Shown: positions 45,401-57,400 of the stretch, piece by piece
How positions within the stretch are numbered: the first letter of the stretch is position 1
Layout of the letters: the number at the start of each line of letters is the position of its first letter
Assembly: GCF_001625305.1 (NCBI RefSeq)
Contig: NW_017803046.1
Location: 2,016,890-2,080,889 of the forward strand
Direction: 5' to 3'
Length of the DNA stretch: 64,000 bases
Origin: Branchiostoma belcheri
Taxonomy: Eukaryota; Chordata; Leptocardii; Amphioxiformes; Branchiostomatidae
Notes under the pieces: generated by a model
What the model was told of the DNA's origin: nothing
What the model saw: only the letters and a program-made list of their open reading frames with translations
Databases searched by the model: none
Made by a program: the position numbers and the translations under genes

Positions 45401-48400
45401 ACAAGGCGACGAAAGGCGACGATAACCAAATATGGGCACTCGCCATTTTCCGATGTTAGATTTCGTCTCCCGGGAGGACCCGACAACTGCCTCGGCAATT
45501 TTCGGCAGTTTTCGCTGAGCATTTCCCAGCAGGCAACACGGCAAAGGAAACATGGCTCCTCCGAAAACTTCACTCGCCTCGGCGTTAATTTACCGAAATT
45601 TCGATGTTTTTCCTTGGTATTTTGCACGATTCAAGCAAAGAAAACAAGTTGATCACACGAACAAAAGAGAAATACAGCACTTGGAACCTAATGGTCCGTT
45701 TTGTTGGGCGGTAATTTCTCATTTCGAGTGAAAATTTACGTGCATCACATTGTGACCATATGGTGTAAAATCAGTGATTTTTGGCTCGATCCGAACCAAG
45801 CACGGCCCGTAGACTTGTCCTTTATGATTTCTAGATGACTATCGGTACCAAAATACGGGAAAATATTGTTGCAAAATGAGAGAGACGGAGACTAAGGTAA
45901 ACTTCTTTTATTTGAAGGCTGGATTTTCATTTTCCTGGCAGGCTTCTTTGTATGTAGTGATTATCAGTTATTCAGTAACAACAAATACGGATTTTTGTTC
46001 CGGTCGAAAAAAACGGTCCACCGACGTTTCGGTTTTTTTGGACCGGACCGATAAAACTTTACGGTCCGAACATATTTAAAAGAGTGATATTTTGAAGAAT
46101 TTCAGTAATGCTACAGATTTACAAAGCTATACCGTTATATATATATATGATGTAAAAATAGGCATTATTGGTTTCAGAAGGTTGTAATATGGGGGCTTGT
46201 GTATTTGCAGAAAGTATTTCCAAATTGCAGGACGAAATTTTGACTCTTCTGCAATATTGCAGAGCACTGAAAAAAAGTATTTCGACCACTGCAATATCAC
46301 ACCAGGCCCTGTCCCTGGTGCTGAACACCATATACAATATCACACCAGGCCCTGTCCCTGGTGCTGAACACCATATACAATATCACACCTGTCCCTGTCC
46401 CTGGTGCTGAACACCATATACAATATCACACCAGGCCCTGTCCCTGGTGCTGAACACCATATACAATATCACACCAGGCCCTGTCCCTGGTGCTGAACAC
46501 CTTATCCAATCCAAAAACCATGAACTAAATACAGGATATTAACCCTTTATCATCTCCTATCCACTATTACATAAAACCTTGTCTACCATGATACATATTA
46601 TGTCTATTGCAAAAACCAACTACTTGGTTATGAATAGAATTACCCACTACACAAGACCCTGTCTATAAAGATGAATAGCACACTTATCAACAGAACAGTC
46701 TTTAGTGATAAATCCCTTCGAGGCGCGTTACATAAAACGGTTACCATACATGTCTACCATGACAAATAACAAGCTCAGACCGATCTTACATGTAGCTATA
46801 AAGACCACTCACATCCATTTTCACAGGAGACCCTGTCAAAAAAAATCTGCCCCATCCTTTGTAATGATTCTCCATTGTTAGATAAAGCCCTGCCTACATT
46901 GATGAAACACCAAACCTTGCCCTTAGTTCTATAGATAGTCTGTTATGTATTACCCTGTCTATGCTGACAGATAGCAAACCTGGCATCAAATCCCACCCTG
47001 TGCCTACAGTAATACATCAATACTTACACAACCATTTAACTTCATTTAACCTACAACCCACATCCCAATGTTCTTCAATATTTCAGAGCTGATAAAGTTA
47101 TAAATAAAGTAAAACAAAAAACAATAAAAAACTTTCTGAACTTCAGCAGCAAACTGCTTGAAGCCTATGTTCTATTTTATAACTGGATGTAGAGAAGTAG
47201 TTTGTAGAGTTTTCATAGTGACCTCATGTACTACAGAATTGTTCTTTTCCCTTATGCTGCAAAATAAAACCATTGCAAAAGTACATACATTTACTGTAAC
47301 ACAACTACCATTTCTGTCATAACACACCTAATTACATATTCAAAATTTATAGTATTTCCTCATATGCAAAGTGATGTTATTCACTCTTTCTACCTTGTAG
47401 TTTTTGACAGTCCTCTCCCCTCTGGTAGTGACATTACTACAGTCAGCCAGGGTGGTGTTGCTTCGGAGCACATCAACCACGCAAGCCGTCTGGTTCTCCT
47501 GACACAGGACATCCACCGCTGGAACCTGTTCCTCCATCTTTTCTTCCTGGGTGTCTTTTTTGGCTGGATGCCCGTCCTGTCGAAAAGAGCAAGCAAAAAA
47601 CGTCTGCAAAACAAATGCATTGTGTTTACCTTCTCATGGTATGGCCTAAGAAAACTACCGCTCTGTTAATTCTTACTTAAACACATTTATATATATATAT
47701 AGTGACTATCCTCTCCAACTCTGCTCTGCCACTTGCTACATAATGTATCCCAATACCACAGGGTGTCTGCTACAGTATCAGATACCATGGTGGCCATGGA
47801 CATGTCTTGGTAGGTGTGTTCATGGTTATCTTACTAAGATTGGCCAATTAAGACAGCCAAACTCAGGAGAGGGAGAGTGAGAGAGAGAAAGAGAGAGAGT
47901 GAGAGAGAGAGTGAGAGAGAGAAAGAGAAAGAGAGAGAGAAGACACTATTATGGCAGCAATCTAGAAACATTGCAGCTGTAAAAGCAGTTACTTTCTCCC
48001 AAAAACAAACCTTGGTGGGTGTGTCCATGGTTATCTTATTAAGATTGGCTATGATCTCAGCGGTGAAACTGGTGTCTGAGGGTGCCAAAGGACAGGTGAA
48101 GTCGGGCGTGTCCAGTCGTACATCTGTGCTGTCCATGGTGAACTGGGTACTATCTGCCGCTGATGCTGCCATAGCGCTAGCAGATGCCGATGCTGGCTCA
48201 TGCTGCTGTGTGTTAGCAAATCAAGTGTTAAAGCATTCATTTGGTAAATCAGCTGTTGAAGCCCTGATCACATACATTGTACATCCACCTACGATCATCA
48301 GCACAGAAAAGATGGAAGCAAACTGATATTAGCATAACGATGAGTTATTGTACACAGGTGTAAGAGGGGTAGAAGGAGATGGATGGGCTCTGCCTTCCAA

Positions 48401-51400
48401 TACTATGCCCTAGACACAATTTTGGGTTAACAAATTTACCCACTGCTCCTACCCTGTCAACCTTAGAAGTGAGAACTTACCGAGGTATTGTCTGCCGCCT
48501 GACTGGAAGCCTGTGTAGTATTTCTCCCATTGTTGTCATCTTCAGGCCTCTGCTTACACCGCTGAACCAGCAGGGTCACTGGGCCCTCACAGCTCCTGAG
48601 CACAACAACAGTTTCCAAATGTTTTTTTATACTTCACTATATGGGGTATTGGGACTACATGGGAAAGGTTGATTTGGAATAGTTCATTTTGGAATGAGGA
48701 GGGAGATGGAGTGAAATATGCTGTATTTGTTCCCAAGCAAATGTCTGCATTTCATTCATAAAACACCAAATCATGCCCTTCTATTATTCATTCAAAAGAT
48801 TTTGATCCAATGGTTGTAAGAATGCCAAATCTACCTACTCACTGCCAAATGCTCTTCCCCAAATTCAAACCCTGATCATAATAATTTCTGTGGTTGTTTC
48901 TTACCTTATTTGGGCAGCCAGTTGGTCAGCAGTAACCATGGTGACGTTGATGCCGTTGAGGCGCAGGATTCTGTCCCCCTCCATTAGACATGTACGGGCC
49001 GCCGCTCCGTCTGTGGGGAGGGGAACAACGTTAACAGCAGGATTGTAGTTATAAAGGTAATATTGACATGTAATTAGCTAAGATACAGTTGAACTGAACC
49101 TTAAAAGCAGTGGATCTGTATCTATTTCTAGCTGTTCTTGGAAAGATTCTAAAAGTAGTCTAGAGAAATGTTCAAATATGTGTCTAAAATTATCATAATT
49201 TCTCATCTAGTACAGATTTAAAAATAAAGGTTTGCAACTTGAAACCAATGCTGGGTGCATACATGTAAGTTACATGTATGTACATGTACAATTACAGTAG
49301 TGCATCAGAGACATGGGATCTGCCAGAATATGGTACATGTATATGAGTCATCAAACTTTCAAGGTAGTTTATTTATTTTCACAGTTTTTGAGTTCATGAT
49401 ACTAAGCATGACTGTTTTGTTTCAGCCATGAATCTAAAATTCAGGAAAAAACGCCCTTTCCCCCCTACCATGACATAAAACCACTGTGAAAGTGTGACAA
49501 TTTTCAGTAGTTTTGAGGCCTGAGAGTCAGTTGCTGAGCCCACCTTTATCCACAGAGTTGACACATACAGGGTTGGCACTAGAGATGGTGAAGCCAAAAC
49601 TGCCCGATTCTTTTATAATCGTGATCTGCAATGGAAGTAAAATATCATGATAATATAAGCAGGTTTCAACCGCATTATTAAGAAAAGATTGCTGTGATGA
49701 AATTGCAGCCCTACGTACTTATGCATTAAATGGGCGTTCAATAAATCTGAACAGATCAGCATAGTTTACTAAAAAAATTCATATGATACAAAAAAACAAT
49801 ATAAATGAATGGTTAGTTCAAACCTGCTGAGGTTGCTCCCACTGCACGTCCCTGTTGATCTTGGGTGGTGGCAGGTTAAACACCTCTCCTCCTGACTCAG
49901 GCAGGCTCCGTAATGTGGACCCCGAGGCTGCAGAGGTTAACGTGGGTCTTCTGGCAGCTGACACGGACAACAAATTAGAAATCACATTGTTAACATCATT
50001 GCATTGTATGGTCTTAGCAGACTACATGACTGTGTACTACCAGTAATATCAATATGATAAACTAATAACTATTATTATGATTAATTTTAGAGACCACAAT
50101 CAAGCACGAGCACAGTCCCCTGACCAGAACAGTTGTCTGAAGCAAGTCTCAGTCCCTGAATGAAAAATCTATCTGAGGCACTGTCAGAATTCTTTGGAAA
50201 GAACCCTGAGGACAAGAATGATACATTTGTAGTTCCCTAAACAAATTCAATTAGCCATGATTATACTACAAGTACCCTATGTACAAATGTAGACAAGTGT
50301 ACTATAAAAACAAATAACATGCATTATCCATCTAACTCCTACATACCTTTCATTCTTGCTACAGTGGACCTTCGTGGTCTGATGTATTTGTGGTTACTTT
50401 TCCAATACAAGAAAAAATACATCTACAACTGATTACCATTATAATACGATCTGGATCGGGTGCACACAATTAGGTGTAATCAATAATTTGGGTAGCTTAG
50501 CACAGATGGTTCTGTCACGTAGAACCATGTATTACCTGTACTGTGTCACGTACACACAGTTATAGGCCCGGTTTACACGGGGCTAAAATATCATTTGGCC
50601 TGCGTCAAATTGCGCGGGCGCCGCGGTGCCGCACTCTGCGTTTTGTGCGACAGATTTTTCTAACGTGTAAACAACCTCTGCCACTGCCACGCGGCACCAA
50701 ATGATTTTTTTTTTTGGCCCTGTGTAAACCGGGCCATAGCCTTGTTAGAATTCTTTTGACAAAAAGGATTGTATGACAAATGTGCCTGTACCTTAAGATA
50801 AAAAGCTACGATGTATGCACACAACACACTGGAGTTGACGTAAAAATATCTCTCACCTGTCTTCTTCTTGTCCTTCTTGTTAACGGCCTTCAGGTGCTTG
50901 TGGACACCGACCTTCTCGTCCAGCAGGTAGTACCAGCCGTTCACCACCTGTCTCGGGAACAGGTGAGGCAACAGGAGGAACACGATCAGGCCCACCAGCG
51001 GAGCTAACACCAGCAGGTAATACACTGGCATGACTTATTACCACCTCGCAATAACACAGATGTGTATCTGGTCAGGAGTGTTATTGCACAGGGCAGGTCT
51101 ACAGATCAATCAATACTGAATACAGGTAGAACAGTCCTCTATGTAAAGCTGTATCCTGTTCAGTGTGTGTTGTCAGAACACTGGCATGGCAGGCATAGAC
51201 AGGGCTTGTAATACTGAAAAATATTTCTGCAATGTTTGATTCAGACTGCCATCCGAGATTCCATTCTTTCTTCTTGGCAGCTCACCAGTTATATATCTTA
51301 ACCATTTGTTCTGCAATCTCAATTTGTTTTCCAACTGCAGGTTGTAGTGGAGTATTTCGAGCCCTGATCTGCGCGTACCTTACAATGATTGTAACGATAT

Positions 51401-54400
51401 GAATCTCGTTCTGACGCACACGTACTTGTTTCTGCAACAACACCTAACTTTGATGTCTAACCTTCATCTGATTCAGTGTAACACCTAACTTTATCCTGTA
51501 CCAGCGTATAAATCTTTTGAACTACGCAAGTCCTGTTTTGAGATGGAAAAAAGTTCAATCACCTTTTACAATAAGTCTTTTACCAACAAAGATGGGCTTT
51601 CATACTAAATTTGTATCCTGTTACATGTAAGGGCAAAGCTGAGCATGTGCATGTTAAGTACATGTGGGAACAAAGCATAATATTACAGCAAGTTATCAAC
51701 AACACAGAGTGACATGGATGTCTAGTGTGGTATCGCATAAAGGTACAGTTGTTATAGAGGTCATACCATTTAATCAATAAACTGATACAGCAATAACATT
51801 CTAGTTTGTAATGTTGTATCCTGTTCAGTATTTTGGATGAATGGAAAAATACCCAGTCAGGACTATAACTCAAAAAGGAGTATCATTAGACTGAAAATAA
51901 CATACATGTATTATAAGTACTACACTGTCTAACACACGTGTTTCTACAGCAGTGTTTTGTCTTGTTCAGAGTTTGAACATAACATTGCATCCTGTTCATA
52001 GCAATCGCAAGGTGTATTGCCTGTACCTTGATAAGAATAAAACCTACTTTTACATTGATTTATAACAACAAATAAAATACTAAATGATAAAAACTACTGA
52101 TGTCACATACAGATGTAAGATTTGAAATAGAAGAATCTTGAGTGTTTTTTGATAGCCTGCACTTATCAGGAAATTGCTAATGAACAGATGCTGTAATGTA
52201 ATATGAGCAGCTTCAACTGTAACAGTATAGCAGTGCTAAACATGTATGTGGTCAACAGTACAGAAATGCTGGTTTAGAATCTTTTGTTGTTTACACACAA
52301 ATTATAACAGTACACATGTATGCTATCCTGGATAACAATTAATTGACCTCTAATGTTGGATGGCACAATTTTTCAGCTAAAACTCTAGCAGTCTGACTGA
52401 AATGAAATTGTAAATCTCAACACTATTATGTCAGAATTGCAAATGTATGAAACAAACAGTCTTCTCTCCAGCAAAGAGTCAAAAGAGGATAATTTCCAAG
52501 CAGTTCTTTCGGTGGCAAAGTCGCAACCACCTATAACTGCCAAGATAGTATCCAGTAGGTAAGACAATATCCAATAGGGCCAGCTGTTACAAAACGGTAC
52601 CTAGAAGGTCCCAGTCTTCCCAATCAACCTTGGAGTCTCAGTCTAAAGAGCCAGCTGTTGAATTGAAGTTGGAAGCTTGTATCCACCAAAATTCCACAGG
52701 TAGTTGAAACAGTTCCTGATCCACTTGCAGCACACATAAGCACAAGCACATCTCCAGCCAGACTGTCCAAATCTTTTTCCTCACCAGGCAGGAAGGCAAA
52801 TCCAACTGAGCAACTCAGTCCTCAGTTCACACAACAATAACCTTCACCCTACACTACAGACACAAGGTTTGATCCCAAAAGTACCCAGATGCACTCCAGA
52901 ACAAGAAAAGGGTTGGTAAAAACATTTGTCCTTTGTTTGACTGCGTCACACTCAGGCACGTGGAACACACATAAGGCCATTAAAGAGCTCTTATCACAAA
53001 TTGGTACAACTCAGGAAGGGACGGTCATGTCATTACCGAGAGAGAAAATGGCCTTTTATACAGATTGGAGCATCAGCACCAGGAAAGCTGCGTGTGTCAT
53101 TGTATTGTAAATGTGCTACTCATGATCAGTCATAAATGGCTGGAGGTTGGAGTACTGGCTTTGTGAAGGACAATTCATGTAATGTTGAGCAAAACGAGCA
53201 CGTCGACACAATGCACTACACCTGCACAAAACCACATTTTCTGTTGGCTGTTTGGTGAACGTTGCATAAGAGTTTTGTCTGTTGCATAAGATACAACACA
53301 ATATTTGAAAGGTGTCAACATGGGATATTTTTCTTAAATATGTGAGTTGTTTCAATTGAAGAAAGCAAAAGCAAGTAACTGTTGAAGATCAAAAATACAT
53401 TTCTTAAAAATCTTCGAGACCACTTGTTGGATAAAAGCATCTCTCCAACTAAGCCATGTAATATATTATGATGTATCAGTAGAATGGTAGTTGTAATCCT
53501 GACTAAATTCATCATGGGCAAAAACAGCTCCAAATTATGGAGCCAAATTAATAAAAAAAATCAATAAAACATCTACAAACATGTAAGTCCTTTTCAGAAG
53601 CCCATTATTATACAACACCACCACGGAGGAGTTTTCAAAAGTTATCATATTGTAAACATCACTAAATGGACATGTTAGACATTGCTATCATATTACTGGT
53701 AAACTCTCTTCCAGTTAACTCTCTAATACACTGTACATGCATATCTTACAAGTGTATCTATGGAATGATGCACAATACCTGAACATTAGTCGTCTTCTGG
53801 GCCTAAAATGTCCATTGCACATTTCCCTCGGATTCACAAATTAAAATAAGAGGCAGGCACAGATGAATTGTGCAGAATTCATTTCAAACAAGGTGATCAC
53901 ATTCCATGTTAATATTACAGAGACAATGAATACATTTGCGGCATGCAAATTGTAATGTAATACTGGCCTAAAAGCCAACAAACACTGATTGTAAATTGAA
54001 GGAAATCAGGTCATTGTGGCTAATTTCCAACACATTTCTGGTATATTCCATCCTAAGGCCACACCAATTTGATTTCTTGGTTCCTGGATTTTTGCGGGAA
54101 ATCAATGAAGCGGACCAAAATGCTATCACTAGAGCTACTTCAAAACATATATTCCTGCTGAACATAGTACATGTATATACCATTTCGGGGATGACTCAGA
54201 ACCTGAATGGTATATGTACATGATTAAAAAATGAAGCAGGCAAAAATGAGAAAGAAAGAAGTAAAATTGGCGTGGCCTAACTATATGTAAATGCGTATGA
54301 AAAAGAACTGAAAGGGATCCTTTCAGCCCTGGGCAAATGCTCACCAACACAAATTTGCCAACAAAATTTTAGGCCTTTCTTCAAGTTCCAGTACATGTAC

Positions 54401-57400
54401 AAGAAGTGGAAGTCTTATTATATGTTTCCCAGAGACTTTAGCTCACCTTAGTTTGATCCAGCATCCTGTCCACACCAAAAGACATACAGCCAAGTAACTC
54501 ACTGCACCTACGAGTAAAGTTTGAAAAAAGTACGTAAGCAAGGAACCAAACTAGAATGTCCAAAACAGACTATCGTGATGAGGAGATCGGTCAATTCCTC
54601 CTACATGTATGTATTGAGGAGACAAAATTAGAAACATTCTTCCCACACCATTGCATTGGAGAGCTTTGTAAACTTTGCTGGTCGTTATGCAATAGGTTTC
54701 AACTGCAGTTTCCAACACAGCAGTATGGCGTCCAGCCTTCTCAAAAGAAGCCGGCAACCCACGAAAATCACCACCTACTCAAATTTTTGCGCCGCCTAGT
54801 TTTGTGTAAATTTAAGAAAAAAATTGTAGTCTCCATTACAAACCCCTTCATGGCTCGCCTGCTACTTTTTTATTTCAGCCACCTACTCTAAATTTTTGTG
54901 AGAAGGCTGGCGTCACAGAAGCGGTGAATTGCTCATCCCTTAAAGAAAGACTGGAGTTGAACAGACAAAAATTTGCACAAGTCCAATTTCTTGTGTTTAA
55001 CACACTCCAAACAAGAATATGTAAATCTTTTAAGTAAAGAGACTCTTCTTACACAACCAATAGTGTTTTATTCAGTCAATGTTTCGATGACTGATTGTCA
55101 CCTTCCTCAGGGCAGTTCTGACTAGTTCAAATTGCACAGCACAGATGTTGCTGCTATTGATGCATTCCCAAATGTAAAATACATGACATCATGTATTGAA
55201 ATATCTAAACTTTTTGTATGACTTTTATCTGTATCGAACAAACCCTTACTTCTTCTGCTTGTCTCTGTTCCACACAGCGATCTGCAGTCGTCTGCCGATG
55301 TCTTCAGGGCCGATCTCCCTGGGAGGGGAAAATGTCGAACTTTAGCAAAGTGTTAGCCTGACTAAACTGCATTCCTAGCTAGCCTCTACCAGGCACCGCG
55401 GATTGCTGGAAAAATAGTAGAAATTGGCCGAAATAAAGGAATAATATACCACGGGAGGTAGCCGGCCAGAAAAGATCCATTTTGCAAACCTGTGGGCCAA
55501 TTTTTTCTACGATTTTTCCAGCGATCTGCAGTGCCTGGTAGAGGCTGGTTCCTGGCAGCCGCTGCCCGAAGGTTGCTGGGGTGGAGGTCATTAACCCCCG
55601 GCCAAAAGCTTGTGTAAACACAGGCTAAGCAAAGTGTCAGCTGGTATAAAATGTTGCACTTGTAATACAAACTTACCCAGAATAACATATTTTCAACACT
55701 TATGATTCAAAAAATCAATCGAGGCAGTGTTCCTTTGGCTAACGCAAATTGTCACTGTAACGTTACATAATTTAAATGCAGTACATTAAATTTTGTATAA
55801 ATTCCTTGATAATAATGATTTTTTTACTGTTTACTACAACTGTACCTCTTATTTTGAGTTATGATGGATATTTCAACTTATATGTCTGACTCTTACTTAC
55901 AAAAAAAAGTATGAAATCTATTTTATTTATTTTAATCTATTTATTCTTCTGTCATCCTCCCACAGTTTAAAACTATTTTCTGCATCTTGCAGGTACATAC
56001 ATGTACATGTGTATTTCAAGAAATAAAGTTCTTAACTGAAAACATTACTTTGCAATCTGTATATTCAAGATGACGAGTTTCATTTTACCATGGTCTTTGG
56101 AAACACAAAGTGAACGTACAGTGAGAAAGTTTCCTGGTAGTTTGGCTTCCTGGTGTCGTGAGCAATCTCTGTCTTACATCTGGTTCTCTTCTCACTGTCT
56201 GGAGCCAAGGACAGCTGAGGGCAGAAACAGTGTCAGAAAAATTGGAACACTTAAAATACACAATAAAACGACCGAAATGGTGTCCTAACAGTTACACACA
56301 ACATACAAAACTGAAGCCCCTGTCACACATACATTTGTATGACCTCCCAAACACTGCCAAACCATGCTTAGGACTCATATAGGAGTAGGTCGGGAGCAAG
56401 GTCTGAGCTACAAAAAATGTATATCCTATTTTAAAGATTCCTGATCTGAATTACTGTACATTCATTTTTTTCAACAATGCTGTATTATAGATAGCAATAC
56501 ATTGAAAGTGCATGTTTATGAATTTGTGAGTCATGAATTTTGCGGTTTGACATGTCCCTACGAAAATTGAAAATAAAACCAGGTGCAACCGATTCAACAT
56601 TTACAACTTACCTTCACATACGAGTCACAAACTTTCCTCTCCCGGGGCATCAGTCCTTTCCCCTGCATTACTACAATGGAAAAGAACAATAATTAAGAAC
56701 ACAACCTGACATGTGTGGTTTAAATGTAAGACTACATGTATATGGCTACACTACACTATTTAAAGGACTTGTTACACCTACTATCTATTAATGCATTAAA
56801 GAATACCAATATCATTATAGAAGTGTAATTTTAGAATTACTGAAGAAGACTTACATGTTCTGAGCATTACCAACTAAAAGTCTAATAAAACCACAGCTAA
56901 CTAATACAGACTAGTGATACTGTTGATACACATATACTTACTGTGAACAGTGACAAATCCAGAGTTTTTGTAGATTGCAAGCTTCAGCAGTCCTAGAAAT
57001 CAAACATGGCAAACTTAAAAGTCAAGAAATGTATCTGGGATCTAGACTAAGTACTAGTTGTTGAGTAAAGAACCTTCTTTACTGACTTTAGTTCCATATA
57101 ATCATACACAATGTACATGTATAGCCTGTTAAACACACATACTGTCTCAGAATTTTGGTATATGGTATTCACACAGCCTGGACCCTGTATTAACAATTTA
57201 CACGCACCTCTGCCTTTAATCTGTTCTTCATTCACCAGGCTCCTTCTTTTCTTCTTATTCCCAGCAGACTTAAACAGTGCCGTCCGTGGTTTTCGTGACT
57301 GGCCGACTTTTGAGGCCAGGACTCTCTTCCTGGCGCTGGCGTGGGTGGACACCTCCAGGCTTCTCCTGGCCGAGGTTCTGCGCTGTTTGGGGCGGGGCGG

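Larger units (their letters stand above)
50948..54446. other. Gene B intron 8
   Basis: This 3.5 kb intron between two C2 exons holds a small CAGGGCT-ended element (51200-51366) and the MITE at 54054-54280. Nothing else is recognisable. Confidence 0.45.

Noticed and set aside
45275-45627. Two open frames inside the element at 45152-46291, considered as transposase
   Set aside because: No hAT or other transposase motif is visible and the frames are short. The element appears non-autonomous.
39601-46505. Regular repeats considered as a CRISPR array
   Set aside because: Units are directly adjacent tandem repeats with no unique spacers, in a eukaryotic intron.
47364-47669. 101-codon plus-strand open frame
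   Set aside because: It is antisense to exon 15 of gene B, which has correct splice borders and phase.
50947-51031. Hydrophobic N-terminal peptide (MPVYYLLVLAPLVGLIVFLL) suggesting a membrane-anchored isoform starting in exon 9
   Set aside because: The stretch is the pyrimidine tract and acceptor (CCGAGACAG) of exon 9. The C2 domain needs exon 9 joined to exon 8 at that point, and the phases fit.
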